Below, one piece after another: positions 20,531-31,117 of a stretch of DNA of 45,881 nt. Each line of letters begins with the position of its first letter. Position 1 is the first letter of the stretch. The DNA is taken from contig NW_014578328.1 in the NCBI RefSeq assembly GCF_000485595.1, positions 1-45,881 on the forward strand. The letters are read 5' to 3'. A program made the position numbers and the translations under genes. The notes under the pieces were generated by a model. It was not told the origin of the DNA and searched no databases. It was given only the letters and a program-made list of their open reading frames with translations. The DNA is from Priapulus caudatus. Taxonomy: Eukaryota > Priapulida > Priapulimorpha > Priapulimorphida > Priapulidae.

Positions 20531-21593
20531 TGTAACAGAGCGGCGCGTAGAGTTTGTAATTAGTAAAGTATTGAATAAGAATCATACGTGATTTTTGTGT
20601 GCGTAGCCGTCAGGCTAGCAAGGCACGCCGTAAATGTGTGAATAACATGTATAAATGTCCACACCTACAGATAAACGCGCCAAACCGGATATTAATCAGC
20701 TGGGGAACGGATGCGCCAAACCGGATATTAATCAGCTGGGGAACGGATGCGCCGATCCAGATAACTTCAAGGCTGCGCTGTTTACAAATGTTTACGAGCA
20801 AGAAATTCTAGAGTTTTGCAGTTACGTGGCGGCCTCTCGTGGATAAATTAAAGTGATTACGTCACCGTAAATAATTAAAACAAAAAAAATCGACTTTTTC
20901 ACAAAATATAAGTAATTCTGTTGACTTTTTATGGTTAAATGGCTGCATTATACTTTTTATTTTACTATATTGTTTGATGTGAACAGACACTCGTGACTCA
21001 TACATAGCCCATAGCAAGCAATTAATGTTAGGAACACTAATATCAAATCGTCCAGGTTTTTTGGATTTTTAACTAGTTGAGAAACAATCTTATCAGGTAA
21101 GAATTTGACGATACGTTTAGTCCCGTTAATTCTTACTTTTAATGTAAAAAAATGGCAATAAAATTTTTACAAATTTTACAATAGAAAATTCGTGACGTAG
21201 TCAATTTAAATGGTAAATGTAAGAGTTTTAAGATGACGTCACTTCGCTGGGCCATATAAATAGCAGAGCGCGCCTTGGGAGTTACAAGTTGGCCGCACAG
21301 TTACAATTCATGTATTAGACTACATTTCCAGACTCTTGCTCACGCGTAGCGTGAGCAATTAACAATAAACCTTTGTGCGTAAAACTTATTTCGTACTTAC
21401 TGTGATCTTCATCGTCACTCGTCTTACGTCGCAATAATAGCAAAGAGAAGCTGCATGACATCTCCTTCAAGCTCACCGCAAACCCGAAACGAAACAACGG
21501 GTTAAAACAACACACAACGCAAAACTTAATATCGGACAACAATACGATCACGAAATATCTACACGAACTAAAACTTAATTCGACGAGGTTTCA
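20531..21593 (+). mobile_element. 1,063-bp solo-LTR-like insertion
   Basis: It starts TGTAAC and ends TTTCA (TG…CA, as in LTRs). It is flanked by an exact 4-bp duplication ATAC (20527-20530 and 21594-21597) and interrupts a 190-bp repeat unit whose sequence continues on the far side. It contains a TATA box (TATAAA, 21255-21260) and an AATAAA signal (21364-21369) in the order expected for U3-R-U5. No second copy or internal retroelement coding region adjoins it, so a solo LTR is the simplest reading. It is unrelated in sequence to the gypsy LTRs at 7.3 and 16 kb. A 36-bp exact duplication (from about 20679) sits inside a 63-codon open frame of unknown meaning. Confidence 0.6.
21336..21358. repeat. 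Perfect 10-bp-arm hairpin
   Basis: TTGCTCACGC, a 3-base spacer and its exact reverse complement GCGTGAGCAA. It lies between the TATA box and the AATAAA of the solo-LTR-like insertion, so it would be in the leader of its transcript. Confidence 0.85.
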
Positions 21594-22407
21594 ATACATG
21601 TCTTAGCTATAATCTCTGTGAATATTAAGTTTATTGACGCACGATTAGTCAATATATTAGCAAATATATGCGCGCGGTATCGCTCATATACGTACGGCTA
21701 TAGACGGCAGGCAAGTGTATTAACTCTCATATCTCGCAAAGAAATTGAGCTACATTTCTAGAAATCTAGATACTTATAGAGACATGTCTTAGCTAAAAAA
21801 AATTGTCAATATTGAGTTCATTAACGCACGATTAGTCAATATATTAGCAAATAAAATTATGCGCGCGGAAGTAATTTACAGATGATTATATGTTCGAACC
21901 ACCCGACTCCGAACCCTCCCTCCCCTACCGCGCGCGCCTGTACTGTGTGTACTGGCGCATTGTACCATATAAATAATAGAATAGTAATAAAATAATAGAA
22001 ATAGATAGACAAGTTGTCTATCTATTTCTATGCATTGTACAGCTGGTACATGTATTGGCATTGTATACAGGCGGGCGCGGTAGGGGGGTTCGGAGTCGGG
22101 TGGTTCGAACATTAAATCATCTGTAATTCCCTTCTAAGGAATATCTGCATTGGGCACCCCTTCTAATAATGATAGTATATACTGCCATAAGCTACAACTG
22201 TGCAAAGTTTGATGCTTTTGTTACTCCTGTAACGATTCGGCCCATATTTTGCACTAAGAAACCTGACTATAAGAGGCACAGACAACGGCGTAATCACATG
22301 ATCATTGCACATAATAACAAACTTATATGCCTTAAACAAGTTTAAGCATGTATTATTTTGAGCAATACACGTATAAAACATTATATATTATACGTTGAAT
22401 ATCTAGT

Positions 22408-24595
22408 ATGGCACCATTACGAGTGGCTGTGATTGGAGCCGGGCCGTCAGGGTTGATTGCTGCCCGCATGCTTGCCTCACGACCGCAAGATTTCGACTTC
22501 GAGGTTTACGAACGTGGAGATAACATCGGTGAGTATGAATAAAATTAAGGCAATGTTTAGCCTAGTTGCGTTTACTACAGAATAAGCAAGATGTGGCGGC
22601 ATACTTCTAACTGCGCTACGTAACGTAGAGCGTGACGTATGCAAACGAAATGCATATATGCCATAATTATGGTATACGTATTCCATATCAGCAGATATCG
22701 AATTGGAGATATGTGGGTGGGTATCCTATTCCTTGCCCATTTTTTATAAAGAAGATAGGAAGTTCATTTGACATTTTTTCCCCATCATCCACGCGGCACA
22801 TCAGGATGCTTACACGCAGGTTGATCATTAGTACAGTGGTTTTAATTGCGTCTGCCTTAATTAGGAGGTACGTGGGTGTACACGGAGAGGACAGGGCTGA
22901 CTGAAGATGGCTTCCCAGTACACTCAAGTATGTACAAGAACCTTATCACCAACGTACCTACGGATGTGATGGAATTCCCTGACTTTCCCTTCCCTTCGGA
23001 TTTGAAAAAATTTATACATTGGAAAGAGGTGTGTATTGTTGCGTTCTAGTTAAAAATAATAGCGGACTTGACAACAATAACAATGTAATTTATATAGAAC
23101 CTGATTCAATGTAAACGTTATCTACAGATTTATATTAAAACCTATATTTCGTGATACTTTGCGTAGGTTCAAGACTACATTTTTGCCTACGCCGACCACT
23201 TCAACCTTCGAAAAGATATCCAACTAAATACAGATGTAACGTCTGTAAAACGCATCACCTCAAACCCTCTTCGACCAGGAGATGCCCACCAATCTCCCAA
23301 CAGACCGCAGTGGTTGGTGCGCACGACTGCCCTTCAGGGAGGAGGCAGCAAGGAGAAGGTGTTTGATGCTGTATTAGTCTGCTGTGGACACTATAGTGTC
23401 CCTCACTATCCAGACATTCCTGGTCAGGAGAGCTTCAGCGGGGTACAGCTGCACAGCCACGATTACCGCCATCCAGAACCTTATGCCGGTGCGCTGCCTA
23501 AATTAGTATAGCTCATAGGGTCTATGTCTCCCTGGGTACTGCCGGAACGTACCCTGGTAACTATCTGATATGGTTAGGGTTAGGGATAGGGTTAGGGTTA
23601 GGGAGTAGGCGTAGGCGACTCCCTAGACTCGTTAGTGGAGTAGGCGAGGTACGGTCCAGCATATTAGAAGTTACCAGGGTACGTTCCGGCAGTACCCAGA
23701 GAGACATAGACCCGACGAGCATTAGTATAGATACCGGTTATTTTGTTATACGTACTGGATACACCTAATATATAGTTAAGCATACAAGATTATACGGGAA
23801 TATTAAGCTGAAACAAAACCTACTTCGTATCTTGCTGTAGTTACATTATATCAGAATGTCACGCCGCACCGTCTACCGTTAAAGTTTTATAAGACATCTA
23901 TTTCTACAGGCAAGCGAGTACTCCTGATGGGAGCACTTACGTCTGCATTTCATATCATGAAAGATCTCTACCCTCACGCATCCGAGGTGATCATATCACT
24001 CAGCGAACTAGACGGTCTAGGCCTAGGTAAACAGTACAAGAACGGGCTGCTACCACACAACGTGAGAACAACGACATTCGCGCAAGCGATCAACGGTAGC
24101 ATGGTGACGTTCACCGACGGTGAGAAATTCGAACCAGACGTGATTATTTTCTGCACCGGCTACGAGTATTCGTTCCCATTCCTCGACGCCTCGTGCGATG
24201 TCACTGTCACCAATGGCTGCCGCATACAACCGTTATTTAAGCACATGATCCACAGCAGGTACCACACGCTCACGTTTATCGGCATGCCGTTTGCAGGCTT
24301 CGAATTCTCACTCGCGTACCTCCAGGTTCCGATTGCGCTTATGATCCTTGATGGGTCACTGGCGCTCCCTAGCGAGCAAGATATGAACCAGGACACAGAA
24401 GCTGACTACCGCGATCGGTTAGCTAGCGGACAGAAACCCCGCCACGCCCACAGGTACGTATTCCCTCCCCGTTGGTGGTATACGGTGTACTGCGATGAGA
24501 TTGCCACTTTTGCAAAGATTGATAACGTCATGCATCCAAAGTACCGCTCACTTGAAGCTGCCATCGCTGCAAGGTGCAAAAATGTGATGACATAA
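22408..24595 (+). CDS. Flavin-containing monooxygenase, four exons, intact
   Basis: An FMO-type enzyme that uses FAD, NADPH and O2 to oxygenate N- or S-containing small molecules. Exons 22408-22528, 22865-23028, 23167-23488 and 23910-24595 join in phases 1, 0 and 1 with GT/AG introns and give 430 residues, a normal invertebrate FMO length. Near the N-terminus VIGAGPSG binds FAD. IGGTW at the exon 1/2 join matches the family GGxW. SSMYKNL and FPDFPFP follow. FSGVQLHSHDY is the FMO signature FxGxxxHxxxY. CTGYEYSFPF is the C-terminal FATGY-like motif. The second nucleotide-binding loop reads GALTSA instead of GxGxS/A, so NADPH handling may differ. Intron 3 contains a TIR element. AATAAA at 25139 is a possible polyA signal. 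A decayed tandem copy lies 5 kb downstream. Confidence 0.88.
23511..23720. mobile_element. 210-bp MULE-like MITE with telomere units in FMO intron 3
   Basis: A 52-bp terminal inverted repeat (23511-23562 and 23669-23720) shares GGGTCTATGTCTC and CTGGGTACTGCCGGAACGTA; both ends begin GCTC. It is flanked by an exact 9-bp duplication ATTAGTATA (23502-23510 and 23721-23729). There is no coding capacity. The interior carries five telomere-type hexamers (23574-23603) and a GTAGGCGTAGGCGACTCC / GGAGTAGGCGAG segment. It lies 22 bases after the donor of FMO intron 3, on a different sequence family from the 604-bp element at 12512 but with the same 9-bp duplication size and the same GC start. Confidence 0.9.
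23574..23603 (+). repeat. Telomere-type (TTAGGG)5
   Basis: Five hexamers: TTAGGG, TTAGGG, ATAGGG, TTAGGG and TTAGGG, inside the 210-bp MITE, 11 bases after its left terminal repeat. Confidence 0.95.
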
Positions 24596-25984
24596 AGGGA
24601 CTACAGCGACTCTGACTCCCATTTAGAGTGTCACCACAGTCCGTGAGGCATAACCTTCAGAGTGTGCGCAACTCTAGCTGCACGTGAAACATTAGATTAG
24701 GGAATGTTTGCATATAGATAGTAGATCGATATCCAAAGATCGAGCTAGGCTTCTCTGGGCCAGGCACTCATCACTGAGTGTGACTAGCATACGGCAATGG
24801 GCTGTTGAGAGCTATTGTAGTTGCCCAACCGGAGATGTATTTCGCTTCCTCAAAGTGGCTTAACAATGATATTGCCTGACTCAATGTTTTGCCACAGAGA
24901 CCCAGGATACATCTACGTTCATTGACATTACAAGTCACTTAAAGTGTATTCGATACGATAGCCTATAATTTAGAGCAGTTGTACTAATATACACACATGT
25001 AAAATTGTTTAGAATTAATATAAATATAACAGGTAGTTGATATCAGCCATAAATTAAATCATAACCGCATTAAATGGCACATCGCGAGACGTGATACTGA
25101 GTATTAATATTATAACTATTCTATTAAATAGATTATTGAATAAAACACAAATGAAGCTTTCTGCCACTGTAATCTTATCTACAACTCAGAGGATATTTTT
25201 TATATAAATCGCACGCTTCTGTTATGGATGTTTTGTCATTTGCGGGCTTGTTATTGAACATTCCTATCTTTATAGAACCAAAATACACTTTAACTAGTAC
25301 TATCAGAAATCGATTGTTATTCTCCTCTATCCTTCGCATGTATCACAATACAATAATTATACAAGAGTGCTTGACGAATACTATATATTTTTCTGCTGTA
25401 GTTCCTCCCTTTTTATGTAGCAGTAGATATGGGTGCTGATAAAGTAACCCTGATCTCATACCTAACAATACACACGTCTTTAGCTTGTACTGTCGCTAGC
25501 CGATCACAGCCGGTGAACGAGAGAATGATAGATTTTGAAAGAATTATGTCGGTTTTTGGTAGTTTTGTGAATCGTACAGGGACCGCGTGAAGTCGTAAGC
25601 ACTTCAGCAAACATCACCGTGTTGCTATGCGCATGCGGGTCTAATGCTTAGCCCTTCATTTAGTTGTTTGCAAACGTTGTTATCGGATATAGACAATAAC
25701 TTGAATTCTTCCTCACCAATAAGACATTATAATTATATACAAACGTTTAATTACAAATTAATTAATAATTAATACAAATTCAGTTTTTTGTAGAATTTTC
25801 TTGACAGTAAGATCTGTTATGTTCTTGTCAGCAAGAACCTAATGACTTTAATGCCCCAATATTGCACTTATAAAGAAATGTCTGTAAAACGTCTGGCACG
25901 TCGCGCACAGCTATTCATGCTTAAAAAAGTGTCATTAAATATATTCGGGTAGCTTGTCATACCAGCAAAGACTTCAAAGGCTGA
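24596..25984. other. FMO 3' flank, no gene seen
   Basis: This holds the presumed FMO 3' UTR, with an AATAAA at 25139-25144 as a plausible polyadenylation signal. Beyond that it is AT-rich sequence with no recognised coding or RNA gene. Confidence 0.4.
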
Positions 25985-26106
25985 ATCTTACTATACTCTA
26001 CTATACTTTACTATACTTACTATACTTACTATACTTTACTATAATTACTATACTACTATACTTACTATACTTTACTATACTTTACTATACTTTACTATAC
26101 TATACT
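25985..26106 (+). repeat. (CTATACTTTA)n-type microsatellite
   Basis: An irregular tandem of CTATACTTTA and CTATACTTA words, about 120 bp long. It directly abuts a LINE-derived segment on its right, so it may be an expanded target or tail sequence. Confidence 0.85.
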
Positions 26107-26375
26107 CTAGAGACTCGTAGAGAGAGAGCTGATCCTATCGAAACCTACAAGATTATATGACAGGCTTGGAGAACATTTATCATAGGACATTTTTTTTACC
26201 CTCAGTCTTGTCCACCACCAGAGATCACAGCATGAAACGTACAAAGAGCACAGTCGTCTTGAACTACGTAAAAATATTTTCTCTCAGAGAGTGATTGACA
26301 GCTGGAACAGCCTTCCCCAACATGCTATGCGGCAAAGGACGTGCTCTCATTTGAAATCGAATTAGGCCGTTATTG
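26094..26375 (+). mobile_element. LINE ORF2 C-terminal remnant
   Basis: The frames read RRERADPIETYKI, then TGLENI, RLELRKNIFSQRVIDSWNSL and, after a shift, SFEIELGRYW. This is the conserved tail found after the reverse transcriptase in many animal LINEs (CR1/Jockey-related groups), normally RRxRGDLIETYKI … FSQRVVxxWNSLP … FKxxLDxxW. Frameshifts and the missing upstream portion mark a small 5'-truncated fossil. The clade cannot be decided from this segment. Confidence 0.7.
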
Positions 26376-27423
26376 GACAGTTCAGGGTTTTATATAAGCG
26401 CAAGCTGCCTAACTCTTTGATAGCCATGCAAACCCTTGATGTGTGGCTGTACAGAGGTAAATACACTGACATACATCGTCACCGGACGTGTGTAGCAATA
26501 ACCACACCATATACATGGTAACATGCTAGGTCAATGTTCTTACTGGGTGGACCATGAACGTTTTCTGAGCAAACGGTAAAGGTCAACTTTACGAATAGAT
26601 AACATTTAGGATGCTGCAACTATTTTTAGACGGCTATACATTCTCTGGCATAGCGATCAAAGTCATATATATTGCTGCAGAAGTAATTCGAACGTTGACA
26701 CACTTGTTCCCTTTGTAAATAACTTGCTTATAAATAGAAGGTGGCGCCACATAGGGAAAAGCGAAATCAGTAGACACAAGTGGTATACCTGTGCTGTAAC
26801 GTGAACACATATAGAAGTCGTTCTCTGCAAGAATACAGTACAACAAATACAAGAACAAAAATAAACAAACAAAAACAACAAAAACAAAAACAAAAACAAA
26901 AAAAATAAACGAACAAAAAAACAAAAATAACAAAAACAAGTACAATAATACAACACAAGGTATGTAGAAATTTGTTGTTGTTTTTACAAAAGGTAGGCCC
27001 CCTACATACAAGATAAAAAAGTAGATATGAAAAAGATTATTGTTCATGTAAAGATCGAATACAATGGGAATCCAACATATCGCTGTTATGTTCAAGCAAT
27101 ACCTTTAACTATACAATGCTGAATTTAACATCCAATTTTTTTTTTAAATCTTGTAGTAACTGTTTTGTAGCCGTTAATACAGGCGTAGTGACCATGCTAT
27201 CAGTTTGTAATTAATCACAACTGAGATAATACACGAAACTTGATTTGAATTTTATGGCAATTTCACGTTTCTTGTGCCTAAAACGAGACACATAAACTTC
27301 GACTAGTAATAGACTCTCTACATATTAAAGATAACTGCTTCCTCGTACACCCTTCTACAGAATGTAAAATAAATAGTATAAAATCTCATTTAAATTCAAT
27401 TGTTCTCTATATAATCATCTAGT
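26376..27423. other. No gene; A-rich simple sequence
   Basis: No coding gene recognised. An AACAAAAACAAAA-type low-complexity run lies at about 26845-26945; it produces leucine/phenylalanine-rich antisense frames that are not proteins. Confidence 0.45.
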
Positions 27424-28880
27424 ATGGCACCATCACGAGTGGCTGTGATTGGAGCTGGGCCGTCAGGGTTGATTGCTGCCCGCATGCTGGCTTCACGACC
27501 GCAAGATTTCGACTTCAAAGTCTATGAACGAGGAAACAACATCGGTGAGTGAAAGTCATGTGTATCGTGTTTGCATTTTTCTTGAAATACTTTCAGCACA
27601 TTGAAGTAGGCAGAGTGAAAATCGTGACTGACGTCCTAAGATATTATGTAATTTTTAGCAGGATAGCGGAATGTCTAAGTACAAACGTACATATGGGGCC
27701 CGTTGCCAGAAACAAAATTAGTCTCAACATTAGCATTAACTTTACGATATTTTTGACAACGGCCGCCAGGATGATAATATGCAATTCCAGCAAGCAACTC
27801 CAGCTTCGGATGTCGTCATTAAACAAATAGCAAGAATGTGTGTTTCAAGCAAGAGTAATTCTAACGTACTAGAGTCTAGAATACGTGTTGCCTCTTCCCA
27901 TCTGTACAAAACATGATACCACAAAGGTGACATGCAAGTACATTGTTAACTCAATGGCATTTTTCTTGCCTCGATAAGGGGGTATGTGGCTGTACACAGA
28001 CAAGACAGAGCTGGATGAAGATGGCTACCCAATACCCTCAAGCCTTTATAAGAACCTTATCACAAACCTGCCTACGCAGGCGATGGAATACCCTGATTTT
28101 CCCTTCCCCTCTAATCTAAAAGGAAAATTCCTTCATTGGGAAAAGGTACGTGTTAGTAACCCAGGAACCATAACTGATGTATTTATTACATTTGAAAAGG
28201 TTTATACGAAATGGGAACGTGAGCTACCACAATACATAGTTGCCACTTGAACAGTACAGAAAAGGGCTGCTACCACACAACGTGAGAACAACGGGATTCC
28301 CGCAGGCGATCAACGGTAGCGTGGTGACGTACACGACCGGTAGACGTTCCAACAGACGTGATTATTTTCTGCACCGGCTACAAGTATTCGTTCCCATTCC
28401 TCGACGCCTGTGTGATGTCACCGTTTAGCGAGGTAAAAACAGCACAACCATTATTCAAGCACATGATCCACAGCAGGTACCACACGCTCATGTTTATCGC
28501 CATGGTTTATTTGCCTCTTGAGTTCGGACTCGCGTACCTCCAAGTTCCGATAGCTCAGAAAATTCTTGATGGGTCACTGGCGCTCCCTAGCGAGCAAGAA
28601 ATGAACAAGGAGACAGAAGCTGACTACCTCGATCGGTTAGCTAGCGGACAAAAACCTCACCATTATGCACACAGGTACATGCACAATACATGCACACAGG
28701 TTCGTATTTACTCCCCGTTGGGCTCCGAGTTCATACTGCGATGACATTGCTAATTTTGCAGACATCGAGAACATTATGGAATCAAAATATCGATTCATTA
28801 ACGCTGCCTTTGATGGAATGCGTGAAAATATTATGAAGTATAGGGAGTATGACTACCTCGACCCTGAACCGGAGCAGTAA
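27424..28880 (+). pseudogene. FMO tandem copy, decayed (exon 3 missing)
   Basis: Exon 1 (27424-27544) is nearly identical to that of the intact FMO 5 kb upstream and has the same length (121 bp) and phase. Exon 2 (27979-28145) retains IGGMW, YPIPSSLYKNL and FPDFPFP and is one codon longer. Exon 3 and the first ~115 bases of exon 4, which would carry the second nucleotide-binding loop and the HSHDY signature, are absent. Homology resumes near 28250 (KGLLPHNVRTT). It is then broken by a frameshift near 28345 around the CTGYKYSFPF motif, and by an extra ATGCACACAGGT-type duplication near 28660-28700 that shifts frame again. The final frame stops at 28880. It cannot encode a working FMO, though a shortened transcript is conceivable. 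Confidence 0.85.
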
Positions 28881-28946
28881 TGTCAACTACATGAGTACGC
28901 AAAGTTTTGTATACAATGCGTAACCTTGTTATATATGCGGCTGTAC

Positions 28947-29001
28947 TATACGCATTAAGAGTACATAATAGCGATGTTATTATGTACTCTTGATACGCAT
29001 A
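28947..29001. repeat. Imperfect 24-bp-arm palindrome
   Basis: TATACGCATTAAGAG plus TACATAATA faces its inverse across a 7-base spacer, with three mismatches. The AAGAGTACATAATA core is also part of the 69-bp tandem unit at 18 kb, so this may be a short piece of the same repeat family. Confidence 0.7.
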
Positions 29002-29036
29002 TAGAGCAGAATAGAGGAAATAAATGTGCATAAAAG

Positions 29037-29066
29037 CAGGAATCTATCAATATTGATAGACTCCTG
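29037..29066. repeat. 30-bp near-perfect palindrome
   Basis: CAGGAATCTATCAAT joined to ATTGATAGACTCCTG, with one mismatched pair. No flanking duplication is seen. Confidence 0.75.
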
Positions 29067-29250
29067 ATAAAATATACGTTTACAATATAAGTCGTTGGAA
29101 AATAAGTATTATATAATAGTATCCGAAACACAAATGTTTCTTTATTAAATCCTGATAATATATATACATCATAACCATAACCAGAACTGTATTCTGCTTT
29201 AATAATGTATTTCACTTCAAAGCTATTTAAATAACTCTGTGTTTTTAAAG

Positions 29251-29362
29251 CCTTCACAGTGGGTCGCGGCGTAGTGGCGGTTGCTGGCGTGCTGGGCATT
29301 GGAGCACTCTGCTACTATGGCCTGGGCATGTCTAACGAAGTCGGGGCATTGGACCGGGCAGT
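29251..29362 (+). pseudogene. GHITM: GHITM-like exon 2 (first membrane helix)
   Basis: After a TTTTTAAAG acceptor the frame reads FTVGRGVVAVAGVLGIGALC, then YYGLGMSNEVGALDRAV, ending at a GTGAGT donor. This is the start of the TMBIM-type membrane core of GHITM (GxGALCYYGLGLSNE). The entry phase (two bases of a split codon) fits the exit phase of the exon at 2133-2348. No better N-terminal exon is visible closer by. Confidence 0.8.
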
Positions 29363-30024
29363 GTGAGTGTCTTTCTTAGACCTGGCTTTCTTTTTGAGGC
29401 CTGAAATTGTCAAGAGTAAGATGAGATCATTATGTAATATTATCTTGGATATATTCTATAATAGGCTTCTGATATTTTCAAGAGTTGACAGCGATAAATA
29501 TGGACTTTTATTGTCACATGCACAGATGAGAATCTCCCGTGGATCCGCGGTTTCCCGCGTTTTTCACTTTAGAAAATTATCAATTTTTCAAATTGTTGAA
29601 ATCCATTGAGAAAACTGGGGGGTGTACTGCCACCTTCGGACAGTAGAAAAATGTCCCACGGCTAGTGATGCTCTTTTACCGTCTGAGCTCGCCACCCCGC
29701 GGCCGACAAATGTGCTATTCATTCGCGCACGGCACGGCAATACGCGCGCAATGGCGGCGTTCATGAACAAGCTAGTTTTCGAAATTATTGTGCCTCAGAA
29801 CGCATCTGCAGCATTTTTTTTTAAATTCTGTGGGAGGACCCCCAGACCCCCCGAAAGTGCTTAGCACCTGCGGTGTGCAATATAGCGCTTTGCGCTATTC
29901 AACCAATAAGTAAAAAAATATCCCGCGGATTTTGTCCGGGTCTCTGCTCATGTTGTTTCAGCGAATGTTGAGCATTACCAAACAATTACGATCACGCCAA
30001 TTTTCAATGGCTTTCCATTCGTAG
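29363..30024 (+). other. GHITM-like intron with repeat remnant
   Basis: Intron between GHITM-like exons 2 and 3. At about 29600-29900 it contains a repeat with the GGGAGGACCCCCAGACCCCC core that also occurs at 3.3, 4.8 and 5.6 kb, so it is probably another copy of that dispersed family. A TATAGCGCTTTGCGCTATT hairpin-like word lies near 29881. Confidence 0.5.
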
Positions 30025-30166
30025 GATGTGGCCATAGTTCGTCAAGGACCGTATCAGAGACACGTACATGTATTTTGGCGGTGGGCTCGTAATAACGGCT
30101 TCATCTGCCTTAGCTGTAGCAAGGACACCCGCCCTTATGAATATCATGATGAAGAACTCATGGCTG
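30025..30166 (+). pseudogene. GHITM: GHITM-like exon 3, with in-frame stop
   Basis: The frame reads MWP, then a TAG stop (30035-30037), then FVKDRIRDTYMYFGGGLVIT and ARTPALMNIMMKNSWL before a GTAAGT donor. In the family this is WPQ-Y/F-VKDRI…TYMYF…RTPxLMN. The stop replaces the expected Gln, consistent with one C-to-T change (CAG to TAG). Splice phases match both neighbours. The remainder is well conserved, so the lesion is recent or an allele/assembly error. Confidence 0.82.
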
Positions 30167-31117
30167 GTAAGTCTAAGAGTCATACCCTTTGTATGTGGGG
30201 GGGGGGGGCAGGGTGAAAGGCAGACAACTGACCACCTGGATTTAGAAGAAAATAACATAAAAACCTAATAAATGCAAATAATCAAAAAAATAGGTGTAAA
30301 TCGTCATGTAACCACATGTGAAAACCTTCATCTCACACTGACTTATGCCGTATTGACTAGGAGTTGCGCCCTTCTCTCGCCATTGCTTGTCTGACTTTAA
30401 TGATCTTTTGACCTCCCAGGAATTCACTTAGTTTAACTATGGCTGTGACAGCAGTGCAGTGCTGGATATGTAATCTGTTTAGATTTCCAGGTTTACTGCT
30501 ATACTATACTTTGCTATTTACTATATATAGCTTTTTTTATGTCATTATCTCGTAAATAATTCGAATACTAAAAGTCTGTCATTCAAAGTCTAGTCATTGT
30601 TGCTTTTAAATAAAATACAATTAATAATAGAAACATGAAAATGTTTGCAAATTAAGGCTATATTAAGTTCGTTGTGCATGTATTCTGGGCTATTAACATG
30701 AGACTGAGACTTAGTACACAGATGCATATAAGGCATTTGGCTAATCGATCCGTTTGCACATATATACTGCATCTCTTTGGAATGCATACACGTTACATGC
30801 CTTTGTCTAGTGCTGCCAGGACAAAAGACGACTCCAAATCATTAAATAGCATTAATTAATAGTGGACTCAATCTGTATCACTGCAGTTAGCTGACACCCG
30901 TTTATGACCGTTTATGTTTAGGTTATGTTTATGGTTTTTTTTACCATGGGGTAAAAATATTTACAAAATACTAGGTAACCATTTTGCTATTGAAAAAATA
31001 CCTGTTCGTGACTATTTGTGAGTGTGTAAATTAATTGAAATATTCATGTAGTACTTGCCTTATGTAAATTTTCATATGATTTGCGTACATGTGCTTATAT
31101 GTAGCTTACATTTTCAG
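30167..31117 (+). other. GHITM-like intron, nothing else seen
   Basis: AT-rich intron between GHITM-like exons 3 and 4. It contains a G10 run near 30197. No other feature is supported. Confidence 0.5.

Larger units (their letters stand above)
19701..22275. mobile_element. 2.6-kb inverted-repeat composite element
   Basis: Sequence 19701-19925 recurs in inverted orientation at about 22035-22275. Shared landmarks include CTCTTA…ATAGTC, ATCGTTACAG, the ACATCAAACTT-like word, GCACAGTTGTAG, TTATGGCAGTA and TAGATGATT-AATGTTCGAACC. A third partial copy in left-end orientation lies at 21868-21965, so 21868-22130 can itself fold into a hairpin with about 70-bp arms around a smaller palindrome. The inside holds ~190-bp direct repeats (19931-20526 and 21594-21860). 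No target duplication and no transposase were seen. It resembles foldback-type elements, but the class is uncertain. Confidence 0.6.

Noticed and set aside
20655-20846. 63-residue gene with duplicated 12-residue motif
   Set aside because: It sits in the U3 part of a solo-LTR-like insertion and the duplication is a simple 36-bp tandem; no support for a separate gene.
26634-27095. Phe/Leu-rich antisense frames that look like membrane proteins
   Set aside because: They come from the AACAAAAACAAAA low-complexity run.
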